From positions 143,072,933-143,136,932 of the forward strand of contig OZ038378.1 in assembly GCA_964036045.1 (NCBI GenBank): DNA of 64,000 nucleotides. The letters are read 5' to 3'. How positions within the stretch are numbered: position 1 is the stretch's first letter; every line of letters starts with the position of its first letter. Of this stretch, positions 30,441 to 42,077 are shown piece after piece. Position numbers and translations under genes: made by a program. The notes beneath the pieces were generated by a model, which saw nothing but the letters and a program-made list of their open reading frames with translations, did not search any database and was not told the origin of the DNA. Source of the DNA: Eutreptiella sp. 'Long Island Sound 2002' (Eukaryota > Euglenozoa > Euglenophyceae > Eutreptiales > Eutreptiaceae).

Positions 30441-30833
30441 GTGAGAGAGTGAGTGTGTGTGTGTGTGCCTGTGCCTGTGCCTGTGCCTGTCCTGTTGTTG
30501 CTGGTTCTGGGCTTTGGTCGCTTTGCGTCATCCGCGTGTGTGTGTGTGTGTGTCGAGTCGGATGGGCCGGAGTGGGCCCCCACCACCGGGATCAACCAAT
30601 ACGGGGCGCTCCTCCCGGGGACGGTGCTATCCGGATGAGGCACAGGTACCACTGCTATACCAAGTTCCCTAGCTCAAGCCCCGTCTGGGTCAGGTAGCTT
30701 CTCCACCGGCTGGTGCACTCTCTAGGCCTTTGAGTGCGTGTGTTTCAGCCAGACGTCTTGCCGTCGGACGCTGAATACCGGGCTGACGGACGGTGGTAGC
30801 TTGCAATACATGACCTGACCTGACCTGACCGTG
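30441..30833. other. No gene recognised
   Basis: Contains gcctgt repeats (30465-30490), a short (TG)n tract (30535-30552), and three tandem copies of cctga just before the next (TG)n tract. No coding domain. Confidence 0.5.
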
Positions 30834-30893
30834 TGTATGTGTGTGTGTGTGTGTGTGTATGTGTGTGTGTGTGTGTGTGTATGTGTGTGTGTG
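30834..30893. repeat. (TG)n tract at the left edge of Penelope-like copy C
   Basis: TG units with two TA interruptions. They match in strand and type the (TG)n tract at the other end of the element (35152-35402), as if one tract had been split by the insertion. Confidence 0.9.
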
Positions 30894-31093
30894 TTTACCA
30901 CCAACTCCCACCGCCCCGCCTGAAACACCGCCAACCTCAAAGATGCCGGGGGTAGACGTGTTTGGGGAGACATGCAACAGAAGTGAAGATGGGACACATC
31001 GGAGCCGAGCGACTCGGGCCAAGTCCACAACAACACGGAACCTGGAATTTTGGAAACATCTGCCACTGACAGAACACAGCCAATGGAGTGATC

Positions 31094-34000
31094 ATGGCAC
31101 GTATTGAACGACTGGAAGGTTGGAGTCAGGAGCACTGCGGTGCAGAAATGTGCGCGACTATTCGCCAACTGAAACGACAGCCGGTGTCAGACGCATGGCA
31201 GGAGGGCTTGTCATTTGTCCTGCGAGGGAGCCGCATTCCACCACATGCTTTTGTCACAACGCCTCCGGAGAGAACATAGGGCAACCTTCGGAGGCGTTTC
31301 TCATTCACTGCTCTGCCCCCACTAACCCCATCGGATAGGCAAGCACAGGAGGTTCAGGACAAGATCCCTGACACACTTTTGTCTGTACGATTCGTTCAGG
31401 AGAAGTTTGGGCTGGCATCTCATGTTTTAACGATGTCTGCCCAAGCAGCCACCCTACTCCGTGAATACGCCGACTCCCCCCTGCATTATGAGCACTCTGA
31501 TGACAGTGCCACCAACCTGCAGCGCAGAGTTGAGATGCTCACTAGTGTTTCCAGCCAGGCAGATGAGGATTTCCTGTCATACCACCCCGGTATCCGTGCC
31601 GCACAGGCCTCCATTACACAGCAAGAAGTATTGAGCTCCCACACCTTTTCAGCAGTTCCGTTACACATCCAGCGGCAAGTGCTCCATACGATTGCAGGTA
31701 CATGTGTTTGGTACAACCACGGGGGCCTGGTGACTTCCAGACACCATCAGATTAGGACACACACACAATTAGCTAGTAATCCTAATCACAGTCCTCACTG
31801 TGTGGCTCAGTGGGCTGATTTATGCACCATGACTCACGGTCTTCATGACGCAGTGCAAAGAGTTCCCAGCACACTGAGCCATCACTGGTTTTGGGTTTAG
31901 GACTTTGATCACAACCACTACGTCATACACAGACAGGGTGGAATCCAGGAGAGCTTGGGGGAAATCAAGCACGCAAGACACACGTGGTATTTGTATACAA
32001 CTCCTGCAGTATATACCCACCTGACGCGCTGCAATGTTTGCGGCTGCATCTCCTCTTCGAAGAGTACGGTTCCAGTCACATGCGCTTGCTCAACATCAAG
32101 CAGGCCGTGAGCATACACAGTGCGCTCACCTTGCAGATGTCCATAGCACTGAGAGAAGTGCGCCGTCTTTCATATGTGCATCACTGGAGAGTTAGTGTGA
32201 CCCCGCCTGCCTTCGTCATCTACGCTGTATACCACATCACATTAGGTCTGCTGTATATAGGCCAGACCCACATGGCCCCGATCCAGCGCTTAAGGAAACA
32301 CATGACTGACGCGGCAGCATCAGTGGATGGGTCCTCCCTTCACATGTACATGCAGAGGGCTGATACAGAAGGATGGGGCATAGTGGTCCTGGAATACGTA
32401 CAAGGAAAGTGGTGGGCAGGTGTGTGTGAACGTCACTGGTGGTTTACCCTGAAGCGTTGGGCTGTAAATGATGTACCCCCAGGAATACCACAAGAGGGGG
32501 CGGAACAACACAATAACTAGATGAACCAACGAGTTCTGCGTCTTATTAAAGAGATGAAACAAGCGCAGCATGACGCGGACCACGCACGAAGCAAAGCGAT
32601 GTGCGCTGAGCTAACCAACCAGCCAAGCTTCAAATTCCTCTTGTGCATGGAGCCACAATCCAAGTTCCAAATGTCACCCCCCCCCCCCCCGCAGAAAACG
32701 GCCATACTTCGAGTAATGTGTTACATTTTAAGGACCTCACCACACAAGGCGTGGGAAAGACAGGCCATCAAGAAAGTGATGTGTGTTGTCCGCACCAGTC
32801 CTCACACAGTCCAGAGTATCTTTAGTAAGCAAGCTACCAAAATGGAATGGGCGCAGAGGCCACCAAACTGCACTTGTGCTCAGCACATTGCTACTGTTCA
32901 GTAGTACGGCACAATTATTGACACTAACGGGCATGTGGCCCTTATACCTGTATCTGTGTATGATGTCCACGGTCGTGCACTGCAACCAAAGGATTCCCTT
33001 CCCATACCAGGCACACATACACGCAATGCTGCTGTGAAAGCAATTCAAGCATTCGCAAAACAGGTCAATGGTACCTGCCCCAACCTCGAGTGTATGCTCC
33101 CCCCCCCCAAGCTTTTCCCGTGCACGGGAGAGACCTTGAAGCGCGTGCAGCAGGCCTCACAGACACCGAGCGCCGACTTTTATGTACGCATTGTAGATAA
33201 AGTGACTGGGGTGCTCTGGGGCTTATGCAGACACTGGGTTTGGCAGCAGGTTGAGGAGTTCCTTACTAAAGGAGGGTACCAGCCAGTGCAGGGTTCTGCT
33301 AATGACTTCATGCTCAACGTTGCTTACCTAGTGGAAGAGCTGGGCTGGGCTAGGAGTAAGCGTGGGAAACTCTGCCGAGTGTACATAATAGGGAAGGCCA
33401 AGAGCCTCTGGGCAGGTACAGGGTGGCTCTGGCGCCCTATAGCGGCATCTCCCTCACCAATTGTTGGTCGATCCCCGCTCCGAGTTGCCGTGCGTGCATT
33501 TACACGTTTCCTCAAGTATCTTGCTGTGGAGCTACCGTTTTCCATCCTCCGTGTGCGAGTCATAGATCTGGCTACGTGGTTCCACGGGGCGGCGGGGCAG
33601 GGACTGCACACTGTGACACAACTGGACTGCAAAGAACAGTTCAACTTGGTGCAGCTTGCAAATGTCCAGCAACATAAGGAGCAAGCATCAGCTTGGCTTA
33701 GTGCTAAACGGTGGTGGCAGATGAGTGAAATTGTGTGGTCCGTACACCACATGCACAGTGCGCTGGATCGGGCAGGAAAGGCGACAGCTTCAGGGTTCAG
33801 GTATATTACACATGATCGGCTGTGTTCTATCATAGCCCATGAGCTGGAAAACAATAACGCCTGTTGGGCAGCGGGACGAGTATGGGTACGCACAAACTGC
33901 ATCCCAATTGGAGGGCCACTCAGTGCACAAGGCGCTGACATCCATTCACTGTGGCAGGCCTACGAGCACCGCAGTCAGTTTCGACAGATCGGAGCCTTGA

Positions 34001-34715
34001 CTGTCTCACGTGAGGGTTTTCCAATGTGGGAGGGGCGCTGGGGCAGAGTGGCAATGTGCCAGTTCCGTGACAACATTTTAATTGCAACTGACTCCCCACA
34101 CAGTAAACAAGTGTCACTTATCCAAAAAATTCATGACATTTTGAAAGCAGCGTGGGGTTTAGAGGTAGAATGTGACTGCATCACGCCACAACAGGCACAG
34201 CGCACAGGACACTGCTATGCTCCTGTAAGGAAAGCCATGGGGGTGGTAATGACGCTGCACCCAGCAGGGGAAGGCTGTGCTTTTGTTGAACCTGCAGCAC
34301 TAAACCCGGACTGGTCGTTGCGTTTGCAAGCACCCTGATGTCCCCGATGTTTGCTTACCAAGGGTGCCTGGGTAACATAATGACCTATGTCTTGAAAAAT
34401 GGACTGCCCTGGACCCGAACCTCGCTGGGCTAGATCCTGTCAGCGCTGGCGTGGGTGCAGGTAATGCTGTTGTCCGGGTACAGGAAGCCGGTGGCAATGA
34501 GAGCAATCCACGAAGGAATACATCGAGCATATGAGACAAGCCCACGTGCTGTGCAAGCAACAGTGAAGTGCATCCACTCTATAGTGCACCACATGCCTAC
34601 CAAACGATGCATCATTCTGCACAAAGTAAAAGCATGGCTGGTGAAACATGCAGTGTGGGAGGGCAACCGATACACATCATGGTTTCTTCCACCAGACCTC
34701 ACATTGATGGTATAA
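31094..34715 (+). pseudogene. Penelope-like nuclease-RT polyprotein, copy C (broken)
   Basis: Originally about 1,200 codons. The first part (31094-about 32000) has an N-terminal domain I do not recognise. A one-base frame change follows, then GIY-YIG nuclease: YAVYH, LLYIGQT, the basic helix PIQRLRKH, and CERHWW with the likely catalytic Glu. Next come the linker with CxC (32879-32887), RT motif A QLDCKEQFN, motif B IPIGGPLSAQ and motif C QFRDNILIAT (Asp 34069-34071). A one-base loss from a C run (about 34335) shifts the rest into another frame to 34715, where it still aligns with copy B. Five in-frame stops occur, at 31277, 31898, 32518, 32902 and 34432, and all are TAG. Two of these align with Gln in copy B. 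Confidence 0.8.
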
Positions 34716-35149
34716 ATGGAGCCTGGAATAATGACGTTGCATGCCCGGAAACCCTAAAGAGAGCGACCTGTGATGGAAAGCAGTGCCAGTGTCAAGAGCA
34801 GTCCAATGTGTGTGTGTAGTGCACCGGTGACGGTGTACTTCTGTTGAATGAATGTCTCTGTGAAACCCAAACAAGAGGTCGAAACTCAGTGTGCCACACT
34901 CCTCGGGGGGCTAAAGTGGTGCAGGGCAGGTGAGGTGAGGAACTGGTTCTGACCCCACACGTGTAGGCAGCCATCTGGTGCTGCCATCTATTCGTTCTTT
35001 GCTGCAGGCCTTTGGCTGCGTCCGAGACCTTCATCGTCTCCGCTCCCTGTACTGCAGAAAGGCGCCTATTGGCGTCGGACATGCTCTGTTTGCCTTGTCT
35101 GACAAGGATTTTTACTCAGCCCAAAACGCTTTGTGCTGTGCTTTCGCAA

Positions 35150-35151
<2 letters not shown>
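34716..35151 (+). other. 3' untranslated region of copy C
   Basis: Unique sequence with the two 3' motifs shared by copies A and B. It ends directly in (TG)n. Confidence 0.55.
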
Positions 35152-35191
<40 letters not shown>

Positions 35192-35214
35192 TGTGTGTGT
35201 GTATGTGTGTGTGT

Positions 35215-35299
<85 letters not shown>

Positions 35300-35344
35300 G
35301 GTGGGTGGGTGTGTATGTGTGTGTGTATGTGTGTGTGTATGTGT

Positions 35345-35402
<58 letters not shown>
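35152..35402. repeat. (TG)n tract at the right edge of copy C
   Basis: About 250 bp of TG with scattered TA and a GGGT patch at 35290-35310. Confidence 0.95.
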
Positions 35403-35404
<2 letters not shown>

Positions 35405-36040
35405 CCCCCACTGCTGCCCAGGGGCGCGTGACCTCACCGTGGTGTGGGGGTGAAACCGGGGGTGGTCCCCCCCGGGCTAACACGCAATCTGGGGGGTGCC
35501 CTGGTCCAGCCGCGGCGGCCAGGGCACGGGATCGCGCGCCCCACCCCTCGCCGGCCACCGTGGGAGAGCCACGATGGCACAGGGCGGGCTCCACCGGGGG
35601 GTGGCGGTATGCGGGAGTAACCCGGGTCCCCCTGTGACCCAGCCCTCTCTAGGGCTCGTGTGCGCTCCCCTACCCCAACCCACTGCACCTTGTGTTCTGC
35701 ACAGGTACATCATGGGGTGGGGATATTGTCCTATCCGACGCCCGTCTGGGCCTGGGGCACAACCACTATGGCCTCCGGCCAGGGGCCTGATGTCACGGGG
35801 GGCTACCGGTCCCGCCCTGCGATGCAATGCGGGGCAACCGTGACATCAGGCCTCACAGCCATGCGCCCTGCTGCACCCGGCGGGATGCCTGGACCGGAGC
35901 TGGGAGGTGGTGGAAGAAGGGGGAGACAGCATCGGGGCGGAGGTAAGGGCCAGCGCCTGCCGCTACGGTGCTCACTGCGCCGGGGTAATGGCACCTGCCT
36001 GCGGCCTCGACGTCTGGCTCACCAGGAATTGCTGTGAAAC
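35403..36040. other. No gene recognised
   Basis: GC-rich sequence with overlapping frames in several phases and no recognisable domain. Confidence 0.5.
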
Positions 36041-36403
36041 AAGGGGAGGCCCCCCGTTACTGTACCTGTGCCCATGATAACGCGGAGGGGCGCCATCCCC
36101 TACCAGCGGCGTACACTATCCTGCAAGAAGGGGAGGCCCCCCAGGTCGCGGGACTTGTGCGACGTGTGAACTTGGGAATAAAAACGACAGGTTTCTGAAA
36201 TAAGGGGAGGCCCCCCCGTGCCCCCCATGCCGGGAATCCCACGTGGGGCGGCCGGTCGGAATACGATGGTTGAAATTGAAATAAGGGGAGGCCCCCCGGG
36301 TTCCTACCACCGGTGACGCCAACAACAGCGCTGCCAATTTGATGGATATATGAACCAAGGGGAGGCCCCCCGGTTTTTGTGCCGTGGAGGGGCGCCATCC
36401 CCT
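36041..36403 (+). repeat. Interspersed AAGGGGAGGCCCCCC motif, five copies
   Basis: The 15-mer occurs at 36041, 36128, 36202, 36283 and 36357 (spacing 74-87 bp) with unrelated sequence between. GGGG-AGG-CCCC can form a tiny hairpin. GAGGGGCGCCATCCCCT lies near each end of the cluster (36085 and 36387). Confidence 0.8.
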
Positions 36404-36429
36404 CCCGGCGAGAAGAGGTGACTATTACC

Positions 36430-37405
36430 TTTTACCTTCCCCCACACAGCGGCGGTTACACCCGAGTCCCTCCGGTCCAGCCTGGGCCATGGAGGGATAG
36501 GGACGCCCCGTGGGTGGTCAGGTATTTTTCCTTCCCCCACACAGCGGCGGTTACACCCGAGTCCCTCCGGTCCAGCCTGGGCCGCGGGGGGATAGGGACG
36601 CCCCGTGGGTTCGTCAGGTATTTTTCCTTCCCCCACACAGCGGCGGTTACACCCGAGTCCCTCCGGTCCAGCCTGGGCCGCGGAGGGATAGGGACGCCCC
36701 GTGGGTGGTCAGGTATTTTACCTGTCCCCACACAGCGGCGGTTACACCCGAGTCCCTCCGGTCCAGCCTGGGCCGCGGAGGGATAGGGACGACCCGTGGG
36801 TTCGTCAAGTATTTTTCCTTCCCCCACACAGCGGCGGTTACACCCGAGTCCCTCCGGTCCAGCCTGGGCCGCGGAGGGATAGGGACGCCCCGTGGGTTCG
36901 TCAGGTATTTTTCCTTCCCCCACACAGCGGCGGTTACACCCCAGTCCCTCCGGTCCAGCCTGGGCCGCGGGGGGATAGGGACGCCCCGTGGGTTCGTCAG
37001 GTATTTTTCCTTCCCCCACACAGCGGCGGTTACACCCGAGTCCCTCCGGTCCAGCCTGGGCCATGGAGGGATAGGGACGCCCCGTGGGTGGTCAGGTATT
37101 TTACCTGTCCCCACACAGCGGCGGTTACACCCGAGTCCCTCCGGTCCAGCCTGGGCCGCGGAGGGATAGGGACGCCCCGTGGGTTCGTCAGGTATTTTTC
37201 CTTCCCCCACACAGCGGCGGTTACACCCGAGTCCCTCCGGTCCAGCCTGGGCCGCGGGGGGATAGGGACGCCCCGTGGGTTCGTCAGGTATTTTTCCTTC
37301 CCCCACACAGCGGCGGTTACACCCGAGTCCCTCCGGTCCAGCCTGGGCCGCGGAGGGATAGGGACGCCCCGTGGGTTCGTCGGGTATTTTTCCTTCCCCC
37401 ACACT
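36430..37405. repeat. 95/96-bp minisatellite, ten units
   Basis: The ggcggttaca landmark falls at 36451, 36546, 36642, 36737, 36833, 36929, 37025, 37120, 37216 and 37312. Units ending ggtcagg are 95 bp and units ending ttcgtcagg or ttcgtcaag are 96 bp. Because 96 is a multiple of three, both strands stay open over long stretches (32-aa repeats). I regard these frames as by-products. Confidence 0.95.
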
Positions 37406-37419
37406 TGGCTTTCGGACCA

Positions 37420-38205
37420 TCTAGGCCCCCGCCGCTGAGGCGAGGGGGCCCCCTTCGCTTTGGGACCACTGAGGCCCCCGCCGCTGAGGCGAGGGGGCCT
37501 CTTTGGCTTTGGGACCACCGAGGCCCCCGCCGCTGAGGCGAGGGGGCCTCCTTCGCTTTGGGACCATTGAGGCCCCCTCCGCTGAGGCGAGAGGGCCTCT
37601 TTGGCTTTGGGACCACCGAGGCCCCCGCCGCTGAGGCGAGGGGGCCTGCTTCGCTTTGGGACCACCGAGGCCCCCTCCGCTGAGGCAAGGGGGCCTCCTT
37701 CGCTTTGGGACCATCGAGGCCCCCTCCGCTGAGGCGAGGGGGCCTCCTTCGTTTGGGGACCACCGAGGCCCCCTCCGCTGAGGCGAGGGGGCCTCTTTCG
37801 TTTTGGGACCACCGAGGCCCCCTCCGCTGAGGCGAGGGGTCCTCCTTGGCTTTCGGATCATCGAGGCCCCCGCCGCTGAGGCGAGGGGGCCTCTCTCGTT
37901 TTGGGACCATCGAGGCCCCCTCGGCTGAGGCAAGGGGGCCTCTTTCGCTTTGGGTTCACCGAGGCCCCCTCCGCTGAGGCGAGGGGGCCTTCTTCGCTTT
38001 GGGACCATCGAGGCCCCCGCCGCTGAGGCGAGGGGACCTCTTTGGCTTTGGGACCACCGAGGCCCCCGCCGCTGAGGCGAGGGGGCCTCTTTCGTTTTGG
38101 GACCATCAAGGGCCCCTCCGCTGAGGCGAGGGGGCCTCTTTGGCTTTGGGACCACCGAGGCCCCCGCCGCTGAGGCGAGGGGGCCTCCTTCGCTTTGGAT
38201 TCACC
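37420..38205. repeat. 49-bp minisatellite of hairpins, about 16 units
   Basis: Each unit contains GAGGCCCCCTC, a short spacer (cgctgaggc) and GAGGGGGCCTC, exact complements of 11 bases in the best units and 9 in the ccccg variants. Between hairpins is a constant cttt(g/c)gctttgggaccac spacer. It directly follows the 96-bp array. Confidence 0.95.
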
Positions 38206-38975
<770 letters not shown>

Positions 38976-38995
38976 CACGGAAGGTGTGGGGTTGA

Positions 38996-39529
38996 ACCCC
39001 GTGACCGTCCACCATTTTCTCTATGCAATTTTTGCACCAATACGAGTAAGAGGCATGGACGGTCTAGTGGTATGCGCCATGGTTGGCGCTCGTCGTGGTC
39101 GGGGGTTCGAACCCCGGTTCGTCTGTCCGTCCAGGGGCCCGTCGGTGAGGCCCCCGCCACCGCCCCCTTCACCATCCCGTTCCACCATCGGCAGATCGGT
39201 ACCGCCGGTGCGTCGGGTGGCGTGTCTCCTCCATCTTTTTCCAACCCGCTGCCCCAACCCCTGGCCCCCGACACACACAAAAACGAGGCACCAGGCACGG
39301 CACACCTGCAGCAGCGCGCCCCGTCACTGCTACAGCCGTCCGCCGGGTGGCGCATGTCCTCCTCGTATTCCTCTTCCGCTTGCCTGCGGAAGAGGACTCG
39401 AACTCGGGTCTTCAGGGCAACAGCCGGCTGCACAGCCGCTGCACCACGCTGCCCGAACCCAGGGCGCGCTCCCTTCTCTCCAACCCTCCCGCCTCCCCTG
39501 CCATGAATGTTTCTCTGTGTGTGTGTGGC
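38996..39529 (+). mobile_element. SINE-like repeat with tRNA-type promoter, copy 2
   Basis: Collinear with 28742-29262: ttttgcacc and atacgagtaagaggcatgg, A box (39061-39074), B box (GGTTCGAACCC, about 39104), the cgcgccccgtcactgctac stretch and the minus-strand tRNA-like boxes. It is flanked by (TG)n on the left and a short TG run on the right. Confidence 0.65.
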
Positions 39530-39779
39530 TGGGTGGTGGCACCCAGCACACGATAAATCTAGGCGATGGCGACGGTGGTGCACGAGCTCCTCCGCGGGCG
39601 GTTTTTGTGGTCTGTTGCGCGGTGCAGAACTGAACGCGGGAGATGGTGAGGTACACTGTCCAGAACTGCATTTGCTCATTCTCTACCAACAGACCGAAAG
39701 ACGTCTAGGACAGCTCTGCTGTTCCTGAGGAGTTTTCTTTCAACCGCTTTTCTTGCTTTGTTCTTGTCTCGCGGTTCTC

Positions 39780-39874
<95 letters not shown>

Positions 39875-40205
39875 TGTCAGTGAGACGTCACACCAAGGTG
39901 CTCGCCATTGGAGAGGGATGACTCGGGCAAACCCGAGTGGGAGTGAGTCCCGAGCACCGGTCATCTGCAATGCTGTTGTCTGTTCCTGCTACTCTCTTGT
40001 GTATGTGTGAACGTGTGTCTGTGATTCCGACTTACAGCACCACGGCTGTCAGTCGCCTGCTCGTCTGAGGGCCAGCATTTTTTTGCTCCTCTGATGAAGA
40101 TGCTGGAGACTTGTACCCACAGTGCCTCCCGGTGCACTTGTATCCACATTGGTTATCTGTTGGTTCTTGTTCCCTTCACTATCACTAAGTTTGTGTGTGT
40201 GTATG

Positions 40206-40264
<59 letters not shown>

Positions 40265-40276
40265 CGGTGTTTGTAG
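39530..40276. other. No gene; two microsatellites
   Basis: (TG)n at 39784-39872, and (TG)n leading into (GCGT)n at 40193-40264. The first exon of the RPC9-like gene may lie here or further upstream, but I could not identify it. Confidence 0.55.
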
Positions 40277-41482
40277 GAGGACGCCGCAATGCGCTTCATG
40301 GAGGAGATGGATGAGTACGGCCTCATGGACCATGAGATTGTGCAGATCCTGAACCTGCGACCCACGTCAATGGCCCTGCTGTACGCCGTCGTGGAGAGCA
40401 TTGAGGTCCGCCTCACGTCCACACAGATCACATCGCTGCTGGACATCTGTCGGCAGCTGCCGGACCGCCTCCCGACGGTGTCACTGCATGACCGCCTCCG
40501 CAGCGCCAAGAAACTGGTGCTGACCGCCGTGCCCAAGCGGCGCATGCCCCCGCCCCGCCCCCCGTCCGAAGAGCCTGACCCAACGGAACTGCAGCACGAC
40601 GGACCACGTCAAAACGAGGAGGCACCCAAACAGGGCCATGGGTCGCACGCGCCGGACAAGTGGCACCGCTGCGTGTGCCCCGATCGGAAGCCTGATGGCA
40701 CGGGCCATCAGATCTGCACATGCGACTGCCGCCGCGAGGGGCACAGAGACGCCCCGCAGCATTCCGGGCCCGAGTCCAGTCGGCGTGGCGTTCCGCTGTG
40801 GCGCCCGCCGGACGTGGCCAACGGACTGCCCCCCGCCGCCGAATCGCGCCTGCGCAACGAAGAGCCGCCCCGGGGCCTTGCCCCCAGGAGACCCGGCGCC
40901 GCGGAGGAGAGCGGCGGCGCTGATGACAGTTCCGATGAAGAGCCGGGGAGCACGCGCATCACCCGGTCGATGGCCCGGTCCCTGGCCATGCCCCCCCTCT
41001 GCCATGACCGGGAGGCCATGCCGGAGGCGCCGGACCATCCCGAGGCCTCGGGCTCGGGCATGGAGGACGCCATCCCCCTCCAGTTCCGCGCCGCGTGGCA
41101 CGCGGCGAAGAAGCCGCAGATGACGGTGCTCCCCTACAAGAGCTACGTGGAGCGGTGGGGGCTGTGGCGCGACGGGAGCTGGTTCATCGTGGGCAGGGGG
41201 ACGGACTGCAGCTCCTCGTCCGCCTGGTGCCAGGTGCCCCTCCTTCGCCGCCCCAACACCCCCTCAGCCGCTCTCTGCGGGGTGCTGCTGGGGGACCATG
41301 TCCTTCACAACCCTCGTCGCACAACAGGGGTGCCCCTCAACAGCCTTGGCCCAAGGACCTTCGAGACCCCCGGCATGTGGGCCAGGCACCGCGAGGCCGG
41401 GAGACCCTTCCCAAGCCCCCCCCCCCCCCCAGAGCAGCGACACCGCGGGGGAGGAGGACCCGACGGTCCCTTGCACCGGTGA
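40277..41482 (+). CDS. RPC9-like (RNA polymerase III subunit) exon with a long C-terminal extension
   Basis: The frame is open from a likely splice acceptor (gtttgtag, 40269-40276) through the ATG at 40289 to TGA at 41480-41482. Residues 1-62 from that ATG match the C-terminal half of RPC9/CRCP, the Pol III subunit that pairs with RPC8: a helix LMDHEIVQILNLRP, then VVESIEVRLTSTQI and LLDICRQLP. The N-terminal half of RPC9 should come from an upstream exon I cannot see. The following 335 residues have no counterpart in RPC9: a Pro-rich part, a Cys cluster (Cys128, 130, 143, 145, 147), acidic patches and a Trp-rich part near the end. Either this is a true extension or a donor splice site ends the RPC9 part. 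The (GCGT)n tract sits just before the acceptor. Confidence 0.6.
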   Translation, partial: EDAAMRFMEEMDEYGLMDHEIVQILNLRPTSMALLYAVVESIEVRLTSTQITSLLDICRQLPDRLPTVSLHDRLRSAKKLVLTAVPKRRMPPPRPPSEEPDPTELQHDGPRQNEEAPKQGHGSHAPDKWHRCVCPDRKPDGTGHQICTCDCRREGHRDAPQHSGPESSRRGVPLWRPPDVANGLPPAAESRLRNEEPPRGLAPRRPGAAEESGGADDSSDEEPGSTRITRSMARSLAMPPLCHDREAMPEAPDHPEASGSGMEDAIPLQFRAAWHAAKKPQMTVLPYKSYVERWGLWRDGSWFIVGRGTDCSSSSAWCQVPLLRRPNTPSAALCGVLLGDHVLHNPRRTTGVPLNSLGPRTFETPGMWARHREAGRPFPSPPPPPEQRHRGGGGPDGPLHR

Positions 41483-42077
41483 TCCACCCGCCCCCGCGCA
41501 CGCATGCACACACACACACACAGGACAACGGTGTCTCCCGCTCACCAGCGCATCGGTAGGGCCTGATGGCCGTCGCAAGTCCGGTCGGGCAGGTACACCC
41601 CTCCCCGTTTGCGCAAGCACATGCTTGTCCGAGTGGGCGTTGAACCGCTGTTTTCAGGACTTGTAGGGACTGCTGTTTTTAGTGGTCCTGAATGCGGGAT
41701 TGGGCGTTTGTGACGCACTTGTAGAGGGAAGGAGGGGCTCATTCACGTCTGTGATGGTGCATTCCGTTCACAACAACATCGTACCACACATTGCAACGCC
41801 ATGCGGTTTGTTTGGATGTGATGTTCGGCCACGGCTGACATTGCTATTCCCCGCATGCCTGTCACAGACCGTGCTTTTGCTGTCGTGTGTCTCGCGCGCA
41901 AGCACGGGCTTGTTCAAGCCCGGGGCTGCCGTGTATCCAGCCGGCCCCAGTGGTCCCTACGCTCGTACTCACAGGCGAGGTGGGGAGGTGGAGAGATACG
42001 CTCGCCCCCGATTCACTCTCTGCCCGGGATGGGCATTTGGCACTCCATATTTTTTGGAGGTGAGACAGGGCTGACCT
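41483..42077. other. No gene recognised
   Basis: Contains gtgggcgttgaaccgctgtttt (about 41632), which recurs upstream of the JAMM-like exon at about 43632, and otherwise unique sequence. Confidence 0.5.

Larger units (their letters stand above)
30894..35151 (+). mobile_element. Near-full-length Penelope-like element, copy C
   Basis: A 4.26-kb element between two (TG)n tracts. Order: short leader, N-terminal region, GIY-YIG nuclease, CxC linker, RT, Cys cluster and C-terminal region, then a 3' region of about 430 bases with GAAAGGCGCCT (about 35055) and TGACAAGG (about 35100). N-terminal nuclease plus CxC linker is the reported hallmark of the Naiad/Chlamys group of Penelope-like elements, which also favour microsatellites. 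Confidence 0.8.

Noticed and set aside
36041-36372. CRISPR-like layout of the 15-mer and its spacers
   Set aside because: The repeat is too short, spacing is irregular, no cas gene is present, and the context is eukaryotic.
36379-38155. Frames of 150-260 aa on both strands over the minisatellites
   Set aside because: Explained by repeat periods (96 and 3x49 bp) that keep frames open; no domain or start context.
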